Under the pieces are notes generated by a model. That model saw only the letters and a list, made by a program, of their open reading frames with translations. It was not told where the DNA came from and searched no databases. Made by a program: the position numbers and the translations under genes. A DNA stretch of 64,000 nt from Salinadaptatus halalkaliphilus (GTDB lineage: Archaea > Halobacteriota > Halobacteria > Halobacteriales > Natrialbaceae): the NCBI RefSeq assembly GCF_006543045.1, contig NZ_RBZW01000012.1:124001-188000 (forward strand), given 5' to 3'. Shown here in pieces: positions 51,519 through 59,900 of this stretch. Numbering within the stretch: position 1 is the first letter of the stretch; the number at the start of each line of letters is the position of its first letter.

Positions 51519-53618
51519 TCAGGACTCGAACTGTGACCAGAGCTGCTCGGACCAGTAGATATCGCCGTCGTAGACGACCGACGCTTCGGTTTCTTTGAGC
51601 AGCGACGCCAGTTCCGCACTCGAGAGGGTAAAGTGTGACTCCTGCCCACAGAGATACGCGTGGTCGTTGTCCGCCGTATGTGGAAAGTAGTACGACCCCG
51701 TCACTCGTGTCGAGTAGCAATCGACAGTAACGAAGTAGCTACCAGGCTCACCCTCCAGGGGATCGATCGTGATCGTCGTCGGGACGCGGTGTTCGCCCTG
51801 GGTGAGCGAGTGAGTGCCGTCGCCGACGACGGCGTAATCTTTGCCCATCATGATCCGCCGGCGAGCCAGCCCCATCGCGCGTTCGATGCTGAATCCGTGA
51901 ACGAGCAGTTTGGCGAACGTCGAACCGACCTTGATCGCGTGGTCGTTCAACACCTTGGTAAACGTGACGGCGCCGGCGACGCTGCCTTTCTTGAGGAGGG
52001 TCGTTCCCTCGTAGAACGAGCCACAGGCGTTGAGAAAGAATGTCTGGACGCGACAGTGATCCACACTCGAGGCCGAGAGATAGCCGTTCGAGCAGCGCAG
52101 TCCGTCGGTCTCGCAGTGACCGATGTAGTGGACGAAGTCGTGCTCGGATTCGAACAGGCGGGCGAGTTCGTCGGTTCGCAGGGACTCTCGAACCACGACG
52201 TCGATCGGAAGGTCTTCCGATCGCTGCCGATAGATCTCGGTCACGTCTGCGTGTTCGCCGGCCATATCGGGATCGTTCAGGACGACCCGGATCGAAATCT
52301 CGTCGCTTGCACCCTGGAGATAGTCGAGGCGGTTCTCGTAGGCCTCGGTCGTCGATTTGAAGACGTCGATCGGGACGCCGTCGGCCAACCACCCGTGGAC
52401 GCGGCCGTGTCGAAGATCGGGTTTGACGACATCGACGGAGGCGACCTGGCCGGCACTCGCTCGAGTGGGTGCCGATTCGGCGCCGCCGCGATAGAAGTCG
52501 TCGAGCGAGCGTTCGACGAGTTCCTGACCCTCGAGCTCGGACGTTCGCGGCGTATAGAGCAGGCTCAGTCGATCGAGGAGGAACGGCAACACCTCGAGGT
52601 GATCGTAGTCGGGCGTGACGTACGTCGAGAGGTGCCAGTCGGGGATGCGGTGTTCGATCGCGGCGTAGGGAACCTCGAGGTAGGTCGCGAGTCGTCGCTG
52701 GGGACTCGCGTCGTAGAGTGCCGCGGCGTCGAGTTCGAGGGCGTCGAGGACGCTCAGTTCGGACAGCGATGTCCCGTAAGGGCCGGCGTTGCGAACGAGA
52801 CAATCGAGAAAGAACGTCGTTCGAAGCAATCGCGCGACGTCGTACTCGAGATCGGGCATCGAGGAAAGCCGTTCGTCGATGCCGTAGTCGGGAATGCGAA
52901 GCCGCGGGCCGGCGGATTCCGAGCGGCGCTGCTCGAGGAGGGAGACGTCGGCCTGCAGATAGTACGCCAGCGGCGCGATCGTATACAGCGACGCGTAGTC
53001 GGGCGGGACGAGCAACTCGACCGGATGGGAGGGCGTCGTCTCCCGGATGCGTTCGGGTATTTGGAGGCTCTCGCCAGGCTCGAGCAACGGCGGATGACCC
53101 CGGAGAGTCGGATAGGATCGATCCGGACTCGCGGTCTTGTGCGAGGAAGCGAGGTGGGGGAGGGCAGCAGCGACGCCGTCCGTGGAGTCGGGGACGGTGA
53201 TGGTATCGGCCGGGAGTTCGTGGCGACTTCGAAAGCCGAGGACGACCCGCGTCCGTTCGGGAAAGGAGACGACGACTGATTCAAAGTCCGCCGTTCGTTC
53301 GATGGTCGCTCGCCCCGAAAATCGGAGGTAGGTTTTGATCTCCGTATCGACATCGACGACGTACTCGCCGGCTTCGAGCTCGAGTGGCTGCCCACAGGGA
53401 TCGAGTTCGTATCGGTCGTCGCGACCGAGTGCGAAGGCGTAGACGACCGCGTGTGGGAACGAAAGCGAGTCGGTCGTCGTGACGACCGTCTCGTCGACCG
53501 GACGCGGAATGTCTGTCGCTGCCGGCTGGACGCTGAGATCGCTCCCGCGGACGGTTACCTCGGCGGTATCCGCATCAGTAACACGGAGAGCGTGGTCGCC
53601 CACCTCCCACTCTATCAT
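51519..53618 (-). CDS. CHAT-domain cysteine protease-like protein
   Basis: A 699-aa soluble protein. The C-terminal third has a caspase-like CHAT pattern: a hydrophobic strand ending in the putative catalytic His (HDFVHYIGHCETDG, His501), a second strand ending in the putative catalytic Cys (VQTFFLNACGSFYEG, Cys532), then GAVTFTKVLNDHAIKVGSTF and the helix HGFSIERAMGLARRRIM. Residues 1-470 have no recognised domain; the first 140 look beta-rich. CHAT proteins act in signalling or defence, cleaving partners on activation. No CRISPR or gasdermin partner is adjacent; a TnpB element lies just upstream. Confidence 0.7.
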   Translation of the reverse strand: MIEWEVGDHALRVTDADTAEVTVRGSDLSVQPAATDIPRPVDETVVTTTDSLSFPHAVVYAFALGRDDRYELDPCGQPLELEAGEYVVDVDTEIKTYLRFSGRATIERTADFESVVVSFPERTRVVLGFRSRHELPADTITVPDSTDGVAAALPHLASSHKTASPDRSYPTLRGHPPLLEPGESLQIPERIRETTPSHPVELLVPPDYASLYTIAPLAYYLQADVSLLEQRRSESAGPRLRIPDYGIDERLSSMPDLEYDVARLLRTTFFLDCLVRNAGPYGTSLSELSVLDALELDAAALYDASPQRRLATYLEVPYAAIEHRIPDWHLSTYVTPDYDHLEVLPFLLDRLSLLYTPRTSELEGQELVERSLDDFYRGGAESAPTRASAGQVASVDVVKPDLRHGRVHGWLADGVPIDVFKSTTEAYENRLDYLQGASDEISIRVVLNDPDMAGEHADVTEIYRQRSEDLPIDVVVRESLRTDELARLFESEHDFVHYIGHCETDGLRCSNGYLSASSVDHCRVQTFFLNACGSFYEGTTLLKKGSVAGAVTFTKVLNDHAIKVGSTFAKLLVHGFSIERAMGLARRRIMMGKDYAVVGDGTHSLTQGEHRVPTTITIDPLEGEPGSYFVTVDCYSTRVTGSYYFPHTADNDHAYLCGQESHFTLSSAELASLLKETEASVVYDGDIYWSEQLWSQFES

Positions 53619-53866
53619 TCGATCGATCGAATGTCAGCCCGTTAAGTTAGTTGTATCGGATGAGGTGTTAGCTGAAAAGAGGGGCTAAGCCCCCGTCCTC
53701 AAGGAGCGCTCGAAGAGCGCGAGTAGGGCGGAGATACAGCGTTCACAAGAGCAAGCTCTTGTGCAGCCCATCAGAACCTTCGGTTCTGAGGACGCCCGCA
53801 CGAGTCTCAATCACTCTCAACCGACATGTTTAACAAACTACGTAGCGAAAACCCGAGTACACGCGC

Positions 53867-55144
53867 ATGGATTACAGCCCACGTTTCAGGCTCTTGCCAA
53901 CCTCCGAACAGCGAGAGCTACTGGGCTGGCAGCGCGACACCGTGCGCCAAGTTTACAACCACGCGCTCTACCGGTTCGACCAGTTACCCGAACGCGACGA
54001 CCAAACGGTCCGCCAACGCGTCTGGCAAGTCCGCGACGAACTCCCCAACTGGAAGGCCAAGTGGGGCAAATGGAGACAGGTGTACTCCACCGTCCTACAA
54101 GCCACAGTGGAACGCATCTACCACAGTATCACCGGGCTCGCCCAGCAGCGCGATAATGGACACAACATCGGGGATTTGAACTGGAAGAAGCCGCGAGAGT
54201 TCCAGAGTTTTACGTATCGCCAGCGGGGCTTCGAACTCAACGAAAAGAGTGGTCCTGCTGGCCGTGGACTCTTAACACTCAAGAAAGTGCGCGGGGAGAC
54301 GCTCGAAATCCCCATCCGACTCCACCGTGACATCGACCCGAACGACATCAAACACGTCACCGTCAAGCAAGAGGCGACCGGGGCGTGGTATGCGTCGTTC
54401 AGCGTCGAACGCAACGAACCAGAGAAACCAGACCCCGAAGATATCGACCCAGAGGATACAGTAGGCCTCGACCTCGGCGTGTTGAACTTCGTCCATGACT
54501 CGAATGGGCGATCAATCGATTGCCTTGACTTGTCCGATGACCGCGAACGCCTCAAGCGTGAGCAACAGTCGCTCTCCGGGAAAGAGTACGAGTCGAACAA
54601 CTGGCACAAACAACGCCAGCGCGTCGCTAAAGTCCACATGGACATGCGGAACAAGAAACGGGATTATAAGCACAAGCTCGCTCACGCGTACACGACGACG
54701 TACGACGCCGTGTTCGTCGAGGACTTGAACGTGAAGTCGATGCTGGAGGGCGATGGTAACGCGCGGAACAAAGCCGAGGTAGGCTGGCGCGATTTTATCA
54801 CAATTCTCAAGCACCACGGCCGGAAACACGGGTGTCACGTGGTAGAAGTCGAACCAGATGGGACGACGAAAGAGTGTGCCTCGTGTGGAGTGGAGACGGA
54901 GAAACCGTTGTGGGTGCGCGAACACTCGTGTCCGTCGTGCGGGTTCGAGTTGGACCGGGATTTCAATGCGTCGCTGAACGTTCTTTCTCGCGGCCTTGCC
55001 AAGCTAGGAGTGGGTCACTCCGAAGAAACGCCTGTAGAGACTGCTACCTCTGTGGATACGGGTTCCGTATCTTCAAGTCGCGTCGTTGAATCAGGAAGCC
55101 CCTGCCTCAAGGAGCCGCCGAAGGCGGCGAGTAGGCAGGGGTAG
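53867..55144 (+). CDS. tnpB: TnpB, RNA-guided endonuclease of IS605/IS1341 type
   Basis: A 425-aa TnpB starting MDYSPRFRLLPTSEQRELLG. All three RuvC acidic residues are present: Asp202 (TVGLDLGVLNF), Glu285 (AVFVEDLNVKS), Asp365 (ELDRDFNASLNVLS). The zinc finger is ECASCG ... CPSCG (Cys337, 340, 355, 358). Length is normal for haloarchaeal members and nothing is frameshifted, so it is probably active. The last 30 codons run through the right-end hairpin, so mRNA and omega RNA overlap. The guide should be the flank just after about 55145. Confidence 0.93.
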   Translation: MDYSPRFRLLPTSEQRELLGWQRDTVRQVYNHALYRFDQLPERDDQTVRQRVWQVRDELPNWKAKWGKWRQVYSTVLQATVERIYHSITGLAQQRDNGHNIGDLNWKKPREFQSFTYRQRGFELNEKSGPAGRGLLTLKKVRGETLEIPIRLHRDIDPNDIKHVTVKQEATGAWYASFSVERNEPEKPDPEDIDPEDTVGLDLGVLNFVHDSNGRSIDCLDLSDDRERLKREQQSLSGKEYESNNWHKQRQRVAKVHMDMRNKKRDYKHKLAHAYTTTYDAVFVEDLNVKSMLEGDGNARNKAEVGWRDFITILKHHGRKHGCHVVEVEPDGTTKECASCGVETEKPLWVREHSCPSCGFELDRDFNASLNVLSRGLAKLGVGHSEETPVETATSVDTGSVSSSRVVESGSPCLKEPPKAASRQG

Positions 55145-55145
55145 T
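55098..55145 (+). ncRNA. Predicted 3' end of TnpB omega RNA (right-end hairpin)
   Basis: The nested stem-loop at the element's right end is the conserved 3' scaffold position of omega RNAs. It would be transcribed with tnpB and extended by a guide taken from the flanking chromosome (starting near TTCACTTACGG). Boundaries are inferred from symmetry only. Confidence 0.5.
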
Positions 55146-55303
55146 TCACTTACGGAAATATCCGGGACGGGGCGGCGTACTCCACTCCCTAGCGAGCGAT
55201 GTCCCGAACACCCATTGTCGCGTCGACTACCACATCCACAGCTATCGTCCGATCGATGTCTCGAGCGTTGTGATGGAGACGATACTCGTCGGGGAAAGGT
55301 ACA

Positions 55304-55310
55304 CTTATAC
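55304..55310 (+). promoter_or_regulatory. TATA box of glyA
   Basis: CTTATAC is centred about 27 bp before ATG 55334, predicting a leaderless glyA mRNA. The region 55146-55303 shows no gene. Confidence 0.55.
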
Positions 55311-55333
55311 AGCCGCCAACCGCCACAACGGAC

Positions 55334-56584
55334 ATGGACCACGATCAGGTTCGGGACGTCGATCCCGACGTCGCTGACGCACTCGAGAGCGAGGTAGATC
55401 GCCAGCGGGAGACGCTGCAGATGATCGCAAGCGAGAACCACGCCAGTCAGGCGGTCATCGACGCACAGGGGAGTGCCCTGACGAACAAGTACGCCGAGGG
55501 CTATCCCGGCTCGCGGTACTACGGTGGCTGTGAGCACGCCGACGAGGTCGAACAGCTCGCGATCGATCGCGCCACGGAGCTGTTCGGCGCCGAACACGTC
55601 AACGTCCAGCCCCACTCGGGCACGCAGGCCAACCAGGCGGTCTACTTCGCGATGTTAGAGCCCGGCGACAAGATTCTCTCGCTGGATCTCACCCACGGCG
55701 GGCACCTGAGCCACGGCCACCCGGCGAACTTCGTCGGTCAACTGTACGATGTCGCACAGTACGAAGTCGACGCCGAGACGGGCTACGTCGACTACGAGGG
55801 CCTCGCCGAGCAGGCCGAGGCGTTCGACCCCGACATCATCGTCTCGGGCTACTCCGCGTACCCGCGCGAGATCGAGTGGGAGCGCATTCAGGAGACCGCC
55901 GACAGCGTCGACGCGTTGCACCTCGCTGATATCGCACACATCACCGGCCTCGTCGCCGCCGGCGTCCACGAGTCGCCGGTCGGCGTCGCCGACTTCGTCA
56001 CCGGCTCGACGCACAAGACCATCCGCTCGGGTCGTGGCGGCATCGTCATGTGCGACGAGGAGTACGCCGACGATGTCGACTCGGCGGTCTTTCCCGGCGG
56101 ACAGGGCGGCCCACTCATGCACAACATCGCCGGCAAAGCCGTCGGCTTCAAGGAAGCACTCGAGCCCGCGTTCGAAGACTACGCCGAACAAACGGTCGCC
56201 AACGCGAAGGCCCTTGGCGAGTCGCTGTCCGAGCACGGTTTCTCGCTCGTCTCCGGCGGGACCGACAACCACCTCGTGCTCGTCGACCTGCGCGAGAGCC
56301 ACCCCAACACCTCCGGCGGCGACGCCGAGGAAGCGCTCGAGGCTGCCGGCATCGTCCTCAACGGCAACACGGTCCCCGGCGAGACGCGCTCGGCGTTCGA
56401 CCCGTCGGGTATCCGCGCCGGCACGCCCGCGCTAACAACCCGCGGTTTCGACGAGGACGACTGTCGGACGGTCGGCGATCTGATCGCTCGCGTCGTCGAC
56501 GCCCCGGACGACGACTCCGTCATCGCAGACGTTCGCGAGGAGGTCACGGACCTCTGTGCGGCGAATCCGCTCTACGACGAGTAA
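55334..56584 (+). CDS. glyA: Serine hydroxymethyltransferase
   Basis: A 416-aa PLP enzyme interconverting serine and glycine with transfer of a one-carbon unit to the folate/pterin carrier. Motifs: LQMIASENHASQAVIDAQGS, NKYAEGYPGSRYYGGCEHAD, VNVQPHSGTQANQAVYFAML and the PLP-lysine segment VTGSTHKTIRSGRGG. GIRAGTPALTTRGFDEDD follows near the C-terminus. folD, the next enzyme of one-carbon metabolism, lies 5.5 kb away, separated by the interrupted permease gene. Confidence 0.95.
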   Translation: MDHDQVRDVDPDVADALESEVDRQRETLQMIASENHASQAVIDAQGSALTNKYAEGYPGSRYYGGCEHADEVEQLAIDRATELFGAEHVNVQPHSGTQANQAVYFAMLEPGDKILSLDLTHGGHLSHGHPANFVGQLYDVAQYEVDAETGYVDYEGLAEQAEAFDPDIIVSGYSAYPREIEWERIQETADSVDALHLADIAHITGLVAAGVHESPVGVADFVTGSTHKTIRSGRGGIVMCDEEYADDVDSAVFPGGQGGPLMHNIAGKAVGFKEALEPAFEDYAEQTVANAKALGESLSEHGFSLVSGGTDNHLVLVDLRESHPNTSGGDAEEALEAAGIVLNGNTVPGETRSAFDPSGIRAGTPALTTRGFDEDDCRTVGDLIARVVDAPDDDSVIADVREEVTDLCAANPLYDE

Positions 56585-56607
56585 CTGCCGAGCCGCCCTC
56601 TTTCAGT

Positions 56608-56696
56608 TCAGTGGACCACGGGTTGTCATCGGTTGCGTTGGCAACCGCCGCCCGGATCTCGGGTGCGCCGGCAATGACGTACAGGAAACCGTATCA
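56608..56696 (-). repeat. Palindromic repeat (ATACGG family) overlapping permease stop codon
   Basis: On the minus strand TGATACGGTTTCCTGTACG starts at the permease stop (TGA, 56696-56694), followed by ATTGCCGGCGCACCCG and an imperfect mirror ending ACAACCCGTG. It also lies just after the glyA stop at 56584, so it sits between convergent genes, a natural terminator position. Confidence 0.65.
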
Positions 56697-57961
56697 GTCG
56701 TCGGTCGATCCACTCGAGTCGCCGCCGATCGCTTCGTGTTTGTGAAGCAGCGACATCTTCTCGCGGAGGTCTTCGTCCTCGTCGCCGTACGTTCGGATGC
56801 GGTAGACGTACAGCAGTGTCGCCAGGCCGATCCAGACGAACTGGAAGAGAAGTGCCGACGGGGCGCCAAGCGCGACGAAGATCATGAACACGGCCGAGAC
56901 GATGACGTTGCCGACGGCGACGACCTTGAGCACCGGCAGCGGCAGCTTGTAGAACGAGTACTTGTACCGATCCGGAAACACCGTCGGCAAGTTCCACAGC
57001 GCGACGCCACTGATCATGAAACTGATGAAGATGCCGGTGACGGTGACGGTGACGAGCCAGTCCAGTACGTCGACGGCGATCAGTTCGCCGAGAGGACCGG
57101 TAAGCGGCGCGGCGAGCAACGGTGGCACTGCGAGCAACAGGAGCGCGCGGTTGGGCGTTCCGAACCGCTCGCTGATTCCCGCGAAAAAGCCGGGGACGAC
57201 GTCGTCACGGGCCGCTCGCATGATCGTTCTGGAGTAGGAGGTATACAGCGTGTTGGTCGTCGTCGCCGCCGCGACGAGTGCCCCGAGTGCGACGAACGCG
57301 ATCGCCCATCCCGGCAAGATACCGTCTGCAACGGCCGCGAGGCCGCCGTCGATCGCTTCACCGTCCTCGGCGATCGCTTCCCAGGGAACCGACCCAACCA
57401 GCGCAACGACAACGGCGATCGTGAGGACAGCCACGAGCGTCATTCCCGCAGCCAGCACGCGCGGGATGTTCTTGGCCGGGTTCTCGAGTTCTTCGCCGAT
57501 CTCGATGATCATCGCAAAGCCCTGAAACGGGATGTAGAGGGTGACGGCCGCGAGGAAGAACGTCCCGTAGCCGTCGGCGAACGGTTCGCCCTCACCGGCC
57601 GGGAACAGTGGGTCGAGATTCGACGCGTCGAAGGAGGTGAAACCGCCGAGGGCGAAGGTAAGCATCGCCGCCATCAGTACGCAGACGAGGACGATTTGGA
57701 TGTTCGCGGCGAGTCGAACCCCGACGTAGTTAAACACCAAAAAGGCACCAAGCAGGAGATACACCGAAAGCAGCGTCGGTAAATCAGCGAAGACGGGAAC
57801 GAACTCGGCGAACCCGAGTGCAGCAAACAGGAGATACGCCCACACCGACATCACCGGCACGGCGACGCCCAGAAACCCCCAGTATGGCCCAACCAGCCTC
57901 GAGGCGTAGACGTAGGCGCCACCAGCGACCGGTATCGCACCGCCAAGTTGTAACAGCAATA
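56694..57961 (-). pseudogene. APC-family permease, C-terminal part (gene split by insertion)
   Basis: Codes for about 420 residues from LLLQLGGAIPVAGGAYVYAS to the end: roughly ten transmembrane helices of the amino acid-polyamine-organocation superfamily, with GFAMIIEIGEELENPAKNIP (helix 6-7 region). The first two helices are missing here. They are found at 61691-61885, on the same strand, 3.7 kb upstream. The reading frame enters this part inside the 9-bp duplication (57953-57961). Only a TTG at 57959 could serve as start, so the product is probably not made or not functional. Confidence 0.88.
57953..57961 (+). repeat. Target site duplication, left copy
   Basis: ACAGCAATA directly precedes the left inverted repeat. 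The identical sequence follows the right inverted repeat at 61693-61701. Confidence 0.85.
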
Positions 57962-57962
57962 C

Positions 57963-57976
57963 AGCGTGTCATAGAA
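57963..57976 (+). repeat. Terminal inverted repeat, left
   Basis: AGCGTGTCATAGAA; its reverse complement lies at 61678-61691. Confidence 0.85.
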
Positions 57977-58135
57977 TCGTTCACAACGATCAGTAGAGCT
58001 GCGAACTGACCGGTGAAGGAGCCACCAAATGCGATTGATATTCGAACTGGTATGCAAGATATAGAGTGAATTCATCGGTCTCGCCTTTCTGGATTTGAGG
58101 ATGGGAGTTTTGTAGCGACCGGATATAGAACGCAC

Positions 58136-58216
58136 ATGGAAGGAGAGTTGCATCGAAAGCTTGTCGAAGAATCTTCGGATATTGCGACGATCATCGATTC
58201 AGAAGGGTTCTCTTAG
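58136..58216 (+). pseudogene. Possible N-terminal scrap of a PAS-domain sensor protein
   Basis: A 26-codon frame reads MEGELHRKLVEESSDIATII then DSEGFS and a stop. LVEESSDIATIIDSEG resembles the first strand and helix of PAS domains in haloarchaeal sensor kinases. The rest of such a protein is absent: the frame runs into the end of the PiT gene. It suggests the element was assembled by recombination that truncated a sensor gene. Confidence 0.4.
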
Positions 58217-59493
58217 CCGAGAAGTGAAAACAAGGCATAGGATCCCACGAGCGACATCATCGGCGTGATCACCCAGAGTGTCACAACGCGAACTGCCGCT
58301 GCCTGGTGGAACAGACCTTCGGCAGACAGTTCCTCCGGGTCTTTTTCGCCGATGCTAGACACACCATCCCCGGATGCGTGCTGTCTGTCCGGGTGAGGAG
58401 TCTCGCCTTCAGCGAGTTCGCCCACAGTCGGGCCCGAATTGACCCCCTTGTTGCCTTCAACTGGGTGAAGTCTGAGTGCACCAGTCGTAAACTTTGGAGC
58501 GGATTCATCGGCGGGAGATCGTGTGACTATTTCTGCGAGCGTCCGCGCTCGGCTTGCACGGCCCCACCCGAGTCCAATAATACAACTGGTCGTACTCACG
58601 GCGAGACTGGCTGGAATTCCGAGCCACGATAGGACGGTGATAATCGTCGCACCCACGGTCGAAACAATGAGCGCAGCCAGAATCGGCATCTCAGTAATAT
58701 CGTTGCCAACGGTCGCCAGCGTCCGCCGGGCAATCGTGAAGCCGCCCACGCTGATGGCCCCAATTGCGAGGAGAATCGCCGGGCTAGGGTCAAGGGAACC
58801 GTTACCGACAAGCGGGGCGACTGCGTTCGCCGCGTTCGAGGCCCCAGCACTGAACGCCATGTAGCAGGCAATTGCCACCACAAGCGCCGACCCGATCAGA
58901 TCCCGAGGCGAGACGTTATCGTTGACCGATAGCCGTGGGAGTCTCCCCTGGGTATCGATTGCGATCAACGGGTTCGTGAGGCGACCGAATTCGAATTTGG
59001 CGTCGAGGTGCGGGTACAGATATCTGCCAATAAACACACCTGTGAAGACGGCGATCAGCGGGGCGACGATCCATGCCGACAGGATGGTAAACATTAGCGC
59101 AGTGTTGAGCGTCCCCGTTGCCAATCCGAGTCCGACGATTGCTGCGACGGCTGTCATCGAGGTTGACGCCGGGACACCGTAGAGGTTCGAGATCAGGAGT
59201 GCGAGCCCGGTAAAAAAGAGGACGCCAACGCTCGCTGCAGGTGTAAAGGCTGCTGCATCGATGATTTCGGTACTCATCGTCGTGATGACCTTCCGCCCAA
59301 TCGTCCACGCTCCGAGGAACGCAAACACGGTAAACAGTGCTCCGGCGGTGACTTTTCTGACGGCCCGGCTGCCGACTGCCGGTCCGAAGGCGACCCCGGT
59401 TGATGACCCGCCGATATTGTACCCGACGAACACCGCCACCAGCAATCCCACGAGAATGAGTAATTCTGCCACGTGTCTGCGTTCGGTTCGCAT
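58213..59493 (-). CDS. PiT-family inorganic phosphate (anion) transporter
   Basis: A 426-aa membrane protein from ATG 59493 (MRTERRHVAELLILVGLLVA); an in-frame start at 59595 would add 34 hydrophilic residues. The two PiT repeats are recognisable: FVGYNIGGSSTGVAFGPAVG near the N-terminus and FSAGASNAANAVAPLVGNGS in the second half, with TGLALLISNLYGVPASTS between. The usual G-x-N-D-x-A-N-A Asp is replaced in both, so the substrate may not be phosphate. An acidic/His loop of about 90 residues precedes the last helix. Cargo of the 57962-61692 element. Confidence 0.85.
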   Translation of the reverse strand: MRTERRHVAELLILVGLLVAVFVGYNIGGSSTGVAFGPAVGSRAVRKVTAGALFTVFAFLGAWTIGRKVITTMSTEIIDAAAFTPAASVGVLFFTGLALLISNLYGVPASTSMTAVAAIVGLGLATGTLNTALMFTILSAWIVAPLIAVFTGVFIGRYLYPHLDAKFEFGRLTNPLIAIDTQGRLPRLSVNDNVSPRDLIGSALVVAIACYMAFSAGASNAANAVAPLVGNGSLDPSPAILLAIGAISVGGFTIARRTLATVGNDITEMPILAALIVSTVGATIITVLSWLGIPASLAVSTTSCIIGLGWGRASRARTLAEIVTRSPADESAPKFTTGALRLHPVEGNKGVNSGPTVGELAEGETPHPDRQHASGDGVSSIGEKDPEELSAEGLFHQAAAVRVVTLWVITPMMSLVGSYALFSLLG

Positions 59494-59598
59494 GCGAAAA
59501 AATAGTGCCGTTTCACTGCTGAACTGTTGGCTCCGACCGATAGACGCAGTAACACGGATATCTAGGACCGATTCGTCCCCATACGGGTTGCCCAAAGA

Positions 59599-59808
59599 TC
59601 AGTGATCGATATGCGCCTTCTCTCCATCAACCGTTGAACGGACATTTTCACAAGCTGTTAGAAGGTGGTCTGCATCCAGAGGCTGAGGGCATTGGAGAAG
59701 GGGGGTTTCGCTATATGATTGCTGGTAAGAGAGCCTGTACCGCCCGAAAACCAGTATCAACTCCCTAAGGACTCCCCTTTTTGCGCGCTCAGAGGCTGTA
59801 GTCAACAC
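59599..59808 (-). CDS. Small open frame of uncertain status between the cargo genes
   Basis: A 69-codon frame (MLTTASERAKRGVLREL ... VDGEKAHIDH) in the same direction as the flanking cargo genes. It ends just upstream of the longest possible PiT start. No domain is recognisable. It may be a remnant of a larger gene, or non-coding. Confidence 0.3.
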   Translation of the reverse strand: MLTTASERAKRGVLRELILVFGRYRLSYQQSYSETPLLQCPQPLDADHLLTACENVRSTVDGEKAHIDH

Positions 59809-59900
59809 ATGTATTTCATTCCGTCAGAGCCCAGCGGAACAATTTGCTGGAACTCTCGGCCAAGATTGAACACCAGAACGTGATGTAGCACCAGAGCGAC

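Larger units (their letters stand above)
53671..55152 (+). mobile_element. IS605/IS1341-type element with tnpB only
   Basis: Encodes TnpB but no TnpA. The left end has a row of hairpins: GGGGC-TAA-GCCCC at 53681-53693, CACAAGAGC-AA-GCTCTTGTG at 53744-53763, and CAGAACC-TTC-GGTTCTG at 53772-53788. The right end is the nested hairpin 55098-55142 (CCCCTGCCT...AGGCAGGGG enclosing GCCGCC-GAA-GGCGGC), overlapping the tnpB 3' end, where the omega RNA scaffold is expected. Exact termini are uncertain because this family makes no target duplication. Confidence 0.75.

Noticed and set aside
51660-53279. A 539-codon frame antisense to the CHAT-like gene
   Set aside because: Composition is that of a reverse-strand shadow. 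No motifs or promoter were seen.
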